The position numbers and the translations under genes were made by a program. Shown here piece after piece: positions 43,996-55,798 of a DNA stretch of 64,000 bases. The notes below the pieces were generated by a model that did not search any database, was not told where the DNA came from, and saw nothing but the letters and a program-made list of their open reading frames with translations. Every line of letters begins with the position of its first letter. The stretch's first letter is position 1. Where the stretch lies: NCBI GenBank assembly GCA_922989275.2, contig OV277870.1, positions 40,606,356 to 40,670,355 of the forward strand. The letters are read 5' to 3'. The DNA comes from Gari tellinella (taxonomy: Eukaryota > Mollusca > Bivalvia > Cardiida > Psammobiidae).

Positions 43996-44703
43996 ATATA
44001 GATGCAAGCATGCCGACATCAACAGTGTTATACGCATCGGGCTGCATGCAATCTAAAGGTAGGTTGTGAAATTGGCATAATAAAATAAACGCTTTACAGA
44101 CAGAACACTATTGTATGTGCATTGTAAACATTTTACAGATATCAAGTAACTGGACCGCTGAGCGGGACCCAAACCAGTGAACTGTTTTACAGTTGAAACT
44201 ATGTTAGTTATGTACGTTTGTGTCTTTTGCAAACAATTTTGAATCATTAAGGTAAAAACCTATCGTTAAAATACTCTACATTCTTTTGTATATAATTTGC
44301 CTTTTAGTTTTATTTCATTCCAATGACAGAAATTAAAGTGTCCCGATATTTCCGTTGATAAACTGCGTAGGTGATTTCAATTTGAACAAGAATTTCTCTT
44401 TACAAACTATTTTCAGCAGATTGCGTTGTGGCAATAATGCTGTTGATGGATGAGTAAAATGTATGAATATGAGGTTTTCATAGAATTGTAATACCTTGGA
44501 TTGAAGAGAAAAAATACACAATTGTAGTATCTTTCATGTAAGATAAAGTATAACTACTAAAAAGCTATCATCTACAGAAATGAAAATAGTATCTTGCTGA
44601 TCGGAGATCCTCGCATAAATCTACTGTTCTATTAACATGTACCAAACTTCATTTACGGAATTTCTTGAAACAAACTATACTTAAGACATGAATTGATCTT
44701 TTT
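43996..44703. other. No gene or repeat recognised
   Basis: AT-rich. Two short minus frames (44053-44247, 44333-44521) show no domain. Confidence 0.4.
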
Positions 44704-44820
44704 CGACGTTCAAGCGAAATGAACGACAGAAAGTTATCGGGAAATTTACCATGAATCGCTAGTGCGATTCATGGTAATTTTGCCGATAGTTTTCTGTCGT
44801 TCATTTCGCTTGAACGGCGT
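44704..44820. repeat. Hairpin repeat J, copy 1
   Basis: CGACGTTCAAGCGAAATGAA, CGACAGAAAGTTATCGG and a mirrored CGTTCATTTCGCTTGAACGG enclose a smaller palindrome CATGAATCGCTAGTGCGATTCATG. Stem over 50 bp. A diverged copy is at 61398-61490. Confidence 0.85.
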
Positions 44821-45522
44821 AAAAATCTGTTAATTTCTTATATTTACAATATATTTGCTGTAACTTCTAATATTAGATTAACATTTTTTTAAGTATGCAT
44901 GTATGTTTAATCCATATCAGAGGTTGATAACACAAATAATAGTATCCCAATCAGCACTGCCATGACCAAATTACTGAAGCTGCGTACATTCGTATGCAAA
45001 ACAATAATTTCCATTGTTTACATTCTAAGATCAACAACTTTGACGGTTTGGCGCGAAAATGCCGAGTTGACGTCATTTGGAAGTGACGTTATATTTTGAA
45101 GAAGAAATATATCGGATTTTTTGGCATAAAGGAATGCAGACAGTTGTTGTTTTTAAGGTATGTCAATTTTCTTGCAGTTTAAAGGCAGTATGTAAGCCAG
45201 AATAGCGCATTTTTTAAACCTGAATATTCAGGCAGATACGTAATCTAAACATATAAAAAGAAGTAATCCGCGATGATTATGGAGGCAATAAATCTGACAA
45301 ATACATGAATTTGATGGAAAAAGGTTGACTTATAAATCGGTTTGTTGACATCCGATCAACGACGGAGATTTTCCGAGTTCGTTCGGCTTTCGCCCGGTAA
45401 AGATGTTTTCTTATGACCTGTCGGAGTTATTTTTAGATTGGAACATTCTAAAACTTTAAAAGGGATGAGTACTCCCTACATCCAGCAAGAAACATTGATA
45501 GCTGTGTTTATTGTGCGCAGTA
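44821..45522. other. No gene recognised
   Basis: Includes GAGTTGACGTCATTTGGAAG with a CRE-like TGACGTCA near 45069; a similar AATGACGTCATTTACT is at 3664. No flanking gene gives this meaning. Confidence 0.35.
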
Positions 45523-45757
45523 TACAGTAGAGAGTGCATTTTCTTTCCCGTTTAAACGCAAACGCAAACGCAATGCACGTAACTGTGGAAATTTACTTTT
45601 AGAAGTTTTAACTATTTTTTTTTAATATGAGTAGCCAATAGGTTGGAGCCTGATCAAACGCCGGGTAACCCGGCGTCTGACCTGGCTCCAATCTGTTTGC
45701 AATGGAAATAATAGTTTTGTATACAAATGCGTTTATTGTGAGAGAATAAAATATTAG
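45523..45757 (+). mobile_element. Family A MITE, diverged
   Basis: TACAGTAGAGAGTGCATTTT at the left with a good GTTTAAACGCAAACGC arm; hairpin GTTGGAGCCTGATCAAACG, CCGGGTAACCCGG. The right end decays after GTGAGAGAATAAAATATTAG. Confidence 0.85.
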
Positions 45758-45853
45758 TAAAGTTAGCGCAGCGGTCTCGTGCTGCACGGGAACCATACTT
45801 ACATGTATTTCAAGTAGGAAAGTGTACGACAATGTAGTCGATGTTACCTTGCT

Positions 45854-46104
45854 TACAGTGGAGAAAATGTTATTCTTTCCCAATAAACGCGTTAACGCTA
45901 AAACCATGATTTCAATTGCAAACAGTTTGGAGCAGATCAGACGCCGGGTAACCCGGCGTCTGATCACGCACCAAACTGTTTGCCACTCAGACTAACATGA
46001 ATGGTCAGAATTGTCTAAAGGTTGTCCATTTATGCGTATTATTGCGATGTGTTTGCGTTTCGTTTGCGTTTAAACGGGAAAGAATAACGTTTTCTCCACC
46101 GTTA
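45854..46104 (-). mobile_element. Family A MITE, copy 25
   Basis: TACAGTGGAGAAAATG to TTCTCCACCGTTA. The T2 element lies 6 bp downstream. Its flanks share GTTACCTT (45843-45850 and 46101-46108), a possible remnant of a short duplication. Confidence 0.88.
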
Positions 46105-46110
46105 CCTTAC

Positions 46111-49100
46111 CACGGTGAATAAACGTACACAGGATATAGACACCAAAGTGATCAGGAATTGAAAGCGAAAGTAGCGAGGTGAGTACTTTTATTACGTTTA
46201 TCTCTAAAATCTTCTTACAAATAAAGTAAACATGAATTGCAAGATAGTCTGTAGACATATGTGACCACACTGATGCCAGGAATATAAATAGATTCACCTG
46301 GAAGACTGAATAAAAAGCTTTAATCACTGGCCATAGTCGCATCTTCGTCAACATTTGTCATTATTTTCGCTGTTTATACACGTTATACAAAAAAGTGAAT
46401 CGACAGATCTGTTTATTTTTCATTTAAATGTAACTATGCAAAAGCTGCTTAAAAATCGACCAACAATAGCTAAGATATACCATGTAAAACCGACCGCCAA
46501 ATGTACTGGGGATAGTGTCCAACGGTTATTTATTGTACGGGGGATAGTGGAAAGCTGTACTGGGGATAGACTCACGAAAACTTATTGTTTTGTGTCGTAA
46601 AATGGTATTATGGTACATTGCGTTTGATTTTTATGGCAAACTACATGCTGTTACGTTTCCAGCATACGAAATAATGGATAATCTTCATTTTTCTAGGAAG
46701 TTAAGTCCAAAGCCACTACATTTATTACATACATGTATCATTCTCCCTTCTTACGCCTTAATGCGATGGTAGTAGTTTGTGGTGAAATACATGTCGAATG
46801 TATTTAACAGAGTAAACTGTAAATTATCAAAGCATTCTTGAAAGAATCGCTGCTATTTGGACTCGGCTTTTTTGTAGTTACTCATATACCAACAATGCGC
46901 AACCTTTCACACAACACTGGTTTTCAAGGTAAAAACATACAACGTGTTCATCTATATATGTATGAGCCAAAATTAGACTTTACCTTTGCGACCAGTGCAT
47001 ATCCGGAGCAGCCTGCACATCCGCATTTTTAATCAGGATCTGCACCGTTCTCCTTTAAGTTTCTAGATGTCGTCATACTACTTCTATTACAATAAGAAAC
47101 AGCCATTATTAAGCATTGCCAATGCACAGTTTTCTTAGTACTTGCACTTGCCGAACGGATTAAAAGGAGTGTTGCCAACGATTTTCTTCTCTGAGACCGG
47201 TTTCATTGAACATTGTTGTCAATTAATCTTTGGATGATGCTGCTTCAATGTATGTGTGTGGGAGGGGGTTGTATCGGTCTACCTGTATTGCTAGCACATA
47301 GGGCTCTGCAATATTTTACAAAACAATGCTGTTGCCTATATATGCGATAAAACCAAAAATCTTTTCTAAACTACTGGTCCATTTGCATCAAAATTTACTG
47401 TCAGTTATCCTTGGGTAATTTCTTCGTCTATTTTCATAACAAGTCTGATTAGGCTTTAAATAGAGATATTTTTGAGAGAAAAATTAAGATCTTCAAGCTC
47501 AGACACTACGGTTCGAGTAGAAACATATACCGTATAGCTGGTATTTTCTATATATACGGGGTAGAAATTTCTGTCATTCTGCGGTTTAATCATCGGATAG
47601 CTGAAAAAAAATCGGCAAAATAAAATTACCATACTAATTTATCACGTACAATAATTGATAATCCTTCAGTACGCTAAGACACGATTATAATAAGAAAGGA
47701 AGGAAATTTACTTTTGCCTCATTTCGTAAAATCCCAAATTGAATCATATTTACTAGTTAAAATAAAACACTTATTGCTAAAAATCGTTTTGAAACCAATT
47801 TCTGACCTCAAGTCAAACTTCAGGTCGCTGTTAATCTAATTTAAAACTTTTCAAAATACTCCTGCAGAGGTTGTTTATATTGTTGTTTACATATTACACA
47901 TAGATGATACACACCAGATTTATCTATCGGTGGTCTTATTTTTAAAAACAAGAGCCCCATGGGGCATATTTCGCTCACCTGAGAATAGCTGACAAAATGG
48001 AGATAATGATTTATGTCCAGGAAGTGTCATTTTTTTACCAGAGGGGCATAATTAAATTTGAATAATCTTGATAGAGGACTTGTAGATGATGCTATGTGCC
48101 AAATATCTAAGATCAGGGTACTAGGGTTTTAGACAAGAAGATTTTTTTATGTTTCCATTGAAGAAACATCTTTTTTTAGCTCATGTGACCTATATATGAA
48201 ACAGACTGGAACCATTTTAACAAAATAGGTAAAGGATATCTAGAAGTGTCACCATGCCGAATATCAAAGCTGAGGCAAATGCCATACTAGTTTTAGAGGA
48301 GAAGACGTTTGAAAATTTCACTATATAACTCTATGTAAACCTGTGACCCCCGGGGCGAGACTAATTGTGACCCCAGGGGCATAATTTGAACAAACTTGAT
48401 AGAAGATCTGTTGATGATGATATGTGCCAAATATCTAAGCTCTGGCCCTTATAGTTTTTTACAAGAAGATTTTTTAAGTTTTTATAGAAAAAAAATTATT
48501 TTTAGCTTATGTGACCTAGATATGCAACACACCGGAACCATTTGAACAAATAAGTAAAGGATATTCAGAAGTGTGGCCATACCGAATATCAAAGCTCTGA
48601 CCATATTAGTGTCAGAGAAGAAGACGTTTGAAATGTTCACTATATAACTCGATGTAAAACTGTGACCCTGGGGCGGGACTAATTTTGACCCAAGGGGCAT
48701 AACTTGAACAAACTTGATAGAAGACCTGTAGAAGATACTATCTGCCCAATATTTAAGCTCTGGCCCTTGTAGTTTTTGACAAGAAGATATTTTAAGTTTT
48801 CATTGAAAACAATCTATTTTTAGCTCCTGCGACCTAGATATGAACCGACCAGAACCATTTGAACAATATTCGTATAGGACATCTAGAAGTGTCACCATTC
48901 CAAATATCAAAGCTCTGGCCATATTAGTTTCAGAGAAGAAGACGTTTGAAAATTTCACTACATAACTCCATGTAAAACTGTGACCCCCGGGGCGGGGCCA
49001 ATTTTGATCCAAGGGGCATAATTTGAACAAACTTGATAGAGGATCTGTTGATGATGATATGTGCCAAATATATAAGCTCTGGCCCTTATAGTTTTTTACA

Positions 49101-50717
49101 AGAAGATTTTTTAAGTTTTTATAGAAAAAAAATTATTTTTAGCTTATGTGACCTAGATATGCAACACACCGGAACCATTTGAACAAATAAGTAAAGGATA
49201 TTCAGAAGTGTGGCCATACCGAATATCAAAGCTCTGGCCATATTAGTGTCAGAGAAGAAGACGTTTGAAATGTTCACTATATAACTCGATGTAAAACTGT
49301 GACCCTGAGGCGGGACTAATTTTGACCCAAGGGGCATAATTTGAACAAACTTGATAGAGGACCTGTAGAAGATACTATCTGCCCAATATTTAAGCTCTGG
49401 CCCTTGTAGTTTTTGACAAGAAGATTTTTAAGTTTTCATTGAAAACAATCTATTTTTAGCTCCTGCGACCTAGATATGAACCGACCAGAACCATTTGAAC
49501 AATATTCGTATAGGACATTTTAGAAGTGTCACCATTCCAAATATCAAAGCTCTGGCCATATTAGTTTCAGAGAAGAAGACGTTTGAAAATTTCACTACAT
49601 AACTCTATGTAAAACTGTGACCCCCGGGGCTGGGCCAATTTTGACACAAAGGGCATAATTTGAACAAACTTGATAGAGGATCTGTTGATGATGATATATG
49701 CCAAATATCTAAGATCTGGCCCTTGTAGTTTTAGACAAGAATAATTTTTAAGATTTCCTCATTTTTTCACTTTGGTTGCCATGGCAACCAGAGTTCTACA
49801 TTGTTTTTTAATTATTTGAAAAAAATACAAAAAGCTTGACCCAAGGAACATTCCTGTAAAGTTTGATTGAAATCTGTCAAGCAGTATAGGAGATGGTGTC
49901 ATTTAAAGCAATTGTTAACGTCGACGGACGACGCACGACGGACAAGGGCCATCCCAATAGCTCACCTTGAGCCTTTGACTCAGGTGAGCTAACAATGCCT
50001 AACCTTTTGAGATATTTGATGCCCAACAAAATCCGTCGGGTTTAATAAAACCTAGAGCAAAATATAACCTCTCAATGATGACCCTTAACGCCTGTGTACT
50101 GTGAGGGACAGCGCCTGAAGTCTAATATTAGCTCGATGTCCCTAACTGTACACATCTGATGGACTATGAAGATGTGTGTATTGTTTATACACGCTGACTA
50201 TTATTGCAATACTTCGTACTTCTCGAAAAGTGGCCCTAGTTACATATTTTATATTCGTCTATCCCCAGTACAGAAATATTTTTGGAAATGCTATCCCCTG
50301 TACAGTAATATACTATCCCCCGTACAACGTCCTATCGGTTTGACGTCAACTATCTCAGCTATTGTTGGTCTGATTTTAAGCAGATTTTGCACAATTACTT
50401 TGAATTGAAAAATAAATCGAACTGTCGATTCACTTTTTTGTATAACGTGTATAAACAGCGAAAATAATGACAAATGTTGACGAAGATGCGACTATGACCA
50501 GTGATTAAAGCTTTTTATTCAGTCTTCCAGGTAAATTTATTTATATTCCTGGCATCAGTGTGGTCACATATGTCTACAGACTATCTTGCAATTCATGTTT
50601 ACTTTATTTGTAAGAAGATTTTAGAGATAAACGTAATAAAAGTACTCACCTCGCTACTTTCGCTTTCAATTCCTGATCACTTTGGTGTCTATATCCTGTG
50701 TACGTTTATTCACCGTG
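46111..50717 (-). mobile_element. Element T2: 4607-bp TIR transposon, inverted relative to T1
   Basis: Same ends as T1 (CACGGTGAATAAACGTACAC inward at both sides) with a perfect, different 5-bp duplication CTTAC (46106-46110; 50718-50722), so it is an independent insertion. Left end corresponds to the right end of T1. The 615-bp size excess over T1 is explained by extra tandem units in its S repeat (six against four). No transposase is readable. Confidence 0.9.
47952..49990 (-). repeat. Repeat S nested in T2: six ~318-bp tandem units
   Basis: Starts GAGCCCCATGGGGCATATTT and ends CTTTGACTCAGGTGAGCT. Unit junctions (CTCTGGCCCTT.TAGTTTTT) fall near 48115, 48437, 48753, 49075, 49393 and 49712. 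Units 2-3 and 4-5 form a 637-bp higher-order repeat: short open frames at 48482-48700 and 49119-49337 are near identical. Confidence 0.87.
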
Positions 50718-50722
50718 CTTAC

Positions 50723-51458
50723 CGGTTATGAACTATTCTGCTCGTGACTCTTACTCGACCTTGCGGAAACTCTCGGAAGCCGACACGAAGATTTGTTATG
50801 TAAACAAAAAGCTTATTTTTCCAACCATCTCGATAAGGAATCGGCACATTTATGTATGGTTCTTAAAGAAAGGGGGGCATGTTTCAGGCACCTGACAATG
50901 GATTTCGCTTAGCTTTAATACATAGAAAATGTTCTTATATAAGAAATTGCGCGATTTAAACATACATTTGGCTGACATTCTGGCTTTAAAGATGAATTTT
51001 AGTCGGGAATCAAGTTTTTTCACTAATAGGAAGGCATAGATCGGTTAAGAACAAATTTTTAAAAAATCCGCCAAATGTTTGCTGTCCAAGTTCCAAAGAT
51101 TAATTCGCGAATGAAAACTGCATATGCCCCGCCTCCTCTTCGAAACTTTTCCACAAGTCCCGCTCTCTCTCTCGAAATGGTGTTTCTAAGAAATGAACAG
51201 CAATTTTGTCAATGGAATTGAATTGGGCGAATGTAAATATTTGAACATAGTATTACAGCCTGTCACAGTCTATGTCTCTTAATTTAAGCATAACAATTCA
51301 TCTCCAGTAAATATTGGAAAGGTTCATAGACTAACCTAGTCCGCTGTTTAATCAGATAATTCCGTTTTAAGCAAATGTCCTTCACTGTAAACATATTTTA
51401 TTGCTATATATTAGTACAACCATAACCACAAGTGCAAATAATCAATCTTAACAACATA
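50723..51458. other. No gene or repeat recognised
   Basis: Between T2 and a Tc1-like element. No domain, hairpin or terminal repeat found. Confidence 0.4.
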
Positions 51459-52624
51459 TACTGAGCAAAAATTGAAACGTCCCACCCTGTTACAGGGAAA
51501 TTTTCTTGAAAGTTGGTGGTTGGTGGTAGTAAAACTAATACAGAAAATGAAGTTTACTCATTTGTGAATCCATATCAGTTGACCTTATATTGCTGAGATA
51601 AAAACTTTTCGAGTGATGTAATGAAGAAGTTGGTAGGGGTCAAAATAAAAAATCTGAATAAATGTTTGTTTTTTAAAAAATGTTTAGTTGATTACTGAAT
51701 TCTCATTAAAAGTCCCAAGTTGTATTCAGTAAGATGAATATCGTGTACGGCCACCGTTTGCACCAATATAAGCTCCATTTCTACGGCGTAACGTAACGTT
51801 TAATGAGAACGTCAGACATTCACTCTCTGTGAGGTCTGTGTCAAATATTGAATGCTGAATCTTAAATGTAATCAATTTGCGTAGTCTACCATCTGAATTG
51901 CTAAGTGTGAATCGAGATTCGTAAGTAAAAAGAACTTGGTACCAGTCAGTGTGCTTCCAATTCAAATGACGTCATTATAACAGATAATTTAGCACCACGG
52001 TGACGTGTCGTGTAATTTGACCGGATTATGGGAGTCATGCTCCGATTGTTTTAGCGTTGAACTGCAAGCGATTACAAATGTCTGTGATGACTCACCGTGT
52101 TCACTTGCCGTTCCGGTGGCTGGGAAATGACGTAGACGTACGTGCGTTAACGTGCCGCAGTGGTCTGTTCTGACGGAGGAAAAGCGGGGTGACCAAGGCG
52201 AAAATGATTGTGAACAGTCCTAGCCTGATGGTACCGGGCCACAAGCCTCTGGTTGGTCTTTCGACAGCAGCCGAACCAGCGGGTGACGTCAATGACCGTC
52301 ATTGCCTGATTTCTTTCAACTTCAGACGAGCGTGGCATGATGCAAGGATGGAATTCATATGGGGTTTTTCTTTTTTTTATTAGCATGTGTTGTGTGTATT
52401 GAACAACGGTGACAAAATTACTTTATTGGAACGTGTGTACCATGCACGTGTAAAACGTGCAAATCATGATTCCGTTACGTTGATGGTTTTTATCTGTGTT
52501 ATTTTTACACATGTGTAACTCCAACTAACCAGTATCCCACAAATACATTCACTTGATGTGTAACTTAAATAACGTCAGAGATATGTCCGTTTAAAATGTG
52601 GGACGTTTCTATTTTTGCTGAGTA
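51459..52624 (-). mobile_element. Tc1-like transposon remnant with both ends
   Basis: TA at both edges; inverted ends CTGAGCAAAAATTGAAACGT and its mirror differ by about one base over ~25 bp. About 1.17 kb, shorter than a usual 1.6-kb Tc1 element, with a broken transposase on the minus strand. Confidence 0.9.
51726..52340 (-). pseudogene. Tc1-like transposase, broken
   Basis: Reading the minus strand from about 52338: MPRSSEVERNQAMTVIDVTR, then WFGCC and VARYHQARTVHNHFRLGHP, matching the N-terminal paired-like DNA-binding region of Tc1 transposases. A separate downstream frame (51965 to 51726) has DWYQVLFTYESRFTLSNSDG, the block that normally carries the second catalytic Asp as FTDESRF; here it reads TYES, so the Asp is lost. 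The first catalytic Asp region and the C-terminus are not found. Frameshifts, deletion and loss of a catalytic residue make it non-functional. Confidence 0.88.
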
Positions 52625-53402
52625 TATAAGTATGAGCGCAAAAGTGTTTGTCCAACAGTTCTGCCAACATTAGCTGATCAGGATCTACACTGTAAGCACA
52701 TATCAAGTATATTCTAAACCGGTTCACTGCTTGACACATGTTGAGTGTACTTGTCGGTACTTGCTAGGATTAAATGCGTTACATGTAAAGGTACTTTATG
52801 TGAAGGAAATACATATATTGTTGTCAGCTTACTCGGTTGTTTTTAAAGACAGAAATAGATGTAATGTCAGAAAAATCTGTTCTGTCAACGGATTGGTCTG
52901 TTGTTGAAACTTCTGGAAAATAAATATTATTTTGCAATATTTGAAACCAAATATGAGGGTATTTCGATTCATTGTGACATAGAACGCACGATATACTCTG
53001 AATAATAATCATCTACTTGCCATAAAAACATATCATTTGATTTACAGTTGCCGTCTTTTTAATTTAACTTAAATAGTTCGTTTATATGACACATAGGGAA
53101 ACCGGAACACAGGTGCCACATATTTTGGGTTCATATCAGACGCCGCGGTGTCTTATATGGATCCAATATGTTAAAAAATATCAGTCGTGAGAAGCATGAT
53201 AAGGGAGTTGAATGGTGTAGAATAATCTATATTTTTCTGTTGATCACATCTGTTCGAGAAATATCAATCGTGATGTTCTTGCTAAGTACAAGCTATTTTT
53301 TTGTCTACCATGTTCTCTGTGTGTTTCTCCTTTAGGCATATCCGTAGACTAATTCATTGAATCATGGCACTAGAAATGTCTCAAGTTTCCCGCAGTAGAT
53401 AA
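52625..53402. other. No gene; relics only
   Basis: A half hairpin at about 52675-52695 (GATCAGGATCTACACTG) and a D-like trace at 53120-53205 (TTCATATCAGACGCCGCGGT, TATGGATCCAATATG). Confidence 0.4.
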
Positions 53403-53652
53403 TACAGTGGATAATTTGTTATTCTTTCCCGTTTAAACGCAATCAAACGCAAACGCAAAACACTAAAATGTAGAAAAGGATAACCTTTTGACAATTTTTA
53501 GTTTAGATTTTTATCTGAGTGGCAAACTGTTTGGAGCCTGATCAGACGCCGGGTTACCCGGCGTCTGATCTGGCTGTAAACTGTTTGCACTGGAAAGAAT
53601 AGGTTTAGCGTAAACGCGTTTATTGGGAAAGAATAACAGATTCTCCACTGTA
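53403..53652 (+). mobile_element. Family A MITE, copy 26
   Basis: TACAGTGGATAATTTG to TCTCCACTGTA. Hairpin near 53521-53588 with GATCTGGCTGTAAAC. Arms moderately diverged. Confidence 0.92.
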
Positions 53653-53695
53653 AGTATTCTCTCTCATTATCGTGTCTTTGACAAGAACTTTTACT

Positions 53696-53905
53696 GTAAA
53701 CTGTTTGGAAATAGATCAGGCGCCCGGTAACCGGGGGCCATGTTTATAAAGCGCTTGGTTTGAGTCTAAAATCGTTCTCAAGCAATTGATTGGCCAGATT
53801 TAAGCCTAGACTCAAATCTGACCAATCATATGCTTGAGAACGAACTCAGACTCAACGGATAAGCTCAATAAGCGCTGGGCCCGGCTTCTGACAAGGCTCA
53901 AAACT
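53696..53905. repeat. Solitary A-type hairpin split by another element
   Basis: Left arm AAACTGTTTGGAAATAGATC, AGGCGCCCGGTAACCGG; right arm CCCGGCTTCTGACAAGGCTC, AAAAC. The 137-bp insert at 53740-53876 sits in the hairpin tip. Confidence 0.7.
53740..53876. mobile_element. Palindromic insert in the hairpin tip
   Basis: AAAGCGCTTGGTTTGAGTCT and the mirrored AAGCGCT end enclose arms CGTTCTCAAGCAATTGATTG and CAATCATATGCTTGAGAACG. GGGCC on both sides may be the target duplication, though the GC-rich context makes this ambiguous. Confidence 0.7.
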
Positions 53906-54167
53906 CAGATAATGATAAGCAGTAAACACTCTGAAATGGCCATCATGTCTTTTTTTGCATTGCATAAACTTACGTCGTTTCGTATAACTGAGAAAGCATG
54001 TCGTATTTTCCTCTAAAATGAAAAATACATCATTTGCTTAATGTAATTTCCTTTAAACTAGTTGTTGGTATTGATTCTTTCTTTTTGACTCTACGTGTCG
54101 TTTTTAGCGGAAAGTCAATTTGAGCAGCATTGATATTGATATGACGCCATATTTTGTATATAGACAT

Positions 54168-54399
54168 CAGGGCTGCCATTTTTCCGGAATTTTCCTTAGT
54201 CTTCGGATTTTTATCCTAGCAGATGGTAGCTTAAAACAGGCGCATTCTGCTTTACGTTCTATCTGTTTTAAGTAGTCATGTATCTTCAAATTCAAAACAA
54301 GAAATAGAGTATAGGGTAAAGATGAGATTAGTAAAGTGGTCTGAAAAAAATGAAAAATTGAAATCTTAGGATTTTTATGATAAACTAATGGCAGCCCTG
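54168..54399. mobile_element. Family I MITE, copy 3
   Basis: CAGGGCTGCCATTTTTCC to ATGGCAGCCCTG. Flanks AGACAT (54162-54167) and TGACAT (54400-54405), a 6-bp duplication with one change. Contains a shortened C-type hairpin (AAAACAGGCGCATTCTGCTT). Confidence 0.83.
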
Positions 54400-54549
54400 T
54401 GACATTGGACATAGCGATATTACTTCCCAACACCAGCATGTTCAACCTGAGAATGAATGTTCGTAACAGTGTGGTTTTTTTTCTGAAACCAAACAGGCAA
54501 TACACATATTCGAATCTGATCTTAAAACGTTTCAATGCTCCTATCATAA

Positions 54550-54926
54550 TACAGTGCTCTCTCTGTACAACAGTCTTCCCTACAACGAATCCCTCCTTAC
54601 AACGACCCATGCCGCAATTCCCCAAACAAGACAGTTATGGCTCATGTTTTACTGCTGCAATATCGTCTGCTTAGAATTGCCGTCTGCTGTTTTTCTCATG
54701 GTTACATATAAGAAGAGTTTTTGATTGAATAAAATTTAATATAACAACGAGTAAAAAACAGTTTGAATGCAGATCAGACGCCGCGTGACGCGGCGTCTGA
54801 TCTGGATTCTAACTGTTTGCAAATGCAAGAAAAGTCTGAATGTCCCCTCTCTATAACGACTCCCTCCAAACAACACACACAATTTTTGTATCCCATTTGG
54901 TGTCGTTTTAGAGATGGAGCACTGTA
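54550..54926 (+). mobile_element. Family H MITE, copy 3 (complete)
   Basis: TACAGTGCTCTCTCTGTACA to GAGATGGAGCACTGTA, TA at both edges. Perfect central hairpin (about 54759-54819): AAACAGTTTGAATGCAGATC, AGACGCCGCGTGACGCGGCG. The flanks repeat ACAACGA/CCCTCC motifs; the CGTCTGCTTAGAATTGCCGT arm is shared with family D. Confidence 0.9.
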
Positions 54927-55577
54927 CAGCTAGATGTTTACGTGTATATTTCATTACAATACGCTTGTATTTCGTAGATTCGTTTTATTGATGGAATATG
55001 GTACATGTGCATGTATGAGTGTTGTCAGTCAGCTCTTTCGAATTTTACTTCTTAAGTAGTGTCACAGACATCTCTCTTTTAAATGAGCTCAAAAGTACAA
55101 TTGTCGCTTATATCATTTTTGTTATTAAGTCTAATGGTCATTACACCTTCAACGTGTCAACTCATCGGTTTTGTCTATCATTATGTCTAGGTTTGTATAT
55201 TGATATACATAATGTTTTATATCACGATATATACAAAAATAAATTCTCTTTGAAATAATCGCCGATATTGTGATACAGGGTTACATGTACCTTTTCTCCG
55301 AATTTTTCCACAACCATCGGATTTCTACTTTTACTTTTTATTTCGGATTTTTATGCATTTTATTTAACTTAGAACAGATAGATATGAATGTCACACTGGA
55401 TCGAAACTGTTTTGCATATTTGTGTTAGTGCTATAGAGCCTAGTAGTCAAAGAGCTATAGGTAAGACTTGTTTTTTCAATCAAGTTTGGATAGCCCCGGC
55501 GATAGCAGTCTGTGAAGTTTTGACATTACCTCGTAAACAGCCATGTGAACTCTTTAGAGGGTGACTTTTTTTTACGG
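54927..55577. other. No gene or repeat recognised
   Basis: A 79-codon plus-strand frame at 55019-55258 is AT-rich and shows no domain. Nothing else assignable. Confidence 0.4.
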
Positions 55578-55798
55578 AACCCCTTCAATGCCATGACGTC
55601 ATCAACTTTAAACAATTGTCGTCTGTTTTTATTTTTCAAATTAAATACAACGTATTTAGTTATTTTGACTTATGAAATATTGAAATGAGTGTAAAACAGT
55701 TTGTATCCTGATCAGACGCCGCAGTATGCGGCGTCTGATCAGGATCCAAACTGTTTTAAAATTACGAGTTTACTCGGGGTAAGGCAGTGAAGGGGTTC
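55578..55798 (+). mobile_element. Family D MITE, copy 9
   Basis: GGAACCCCTTCAATGCCATG to GGCAGTGAAGGGGTTC; TTAA edges mutated. Hairpin near 55692-55758 with CGCCGCAGTATGCGGCG tip. Close to 42257-42474. Confidence 0.87.

Noticed and set aside
45060..45095. CRE-like TGACGTCA as a promoter element (also near 3664)
   Set aside because: An 8-bp palindrome without a neighbouring gene is expected by chance; no other promoter evidence.
54167..54625. 152-codon minus-strand frame
   Set aside because: Runs across a family I MITE with its C-type hairpin and on into unrelated flank; no domain and no codon bias. Treated as chance.
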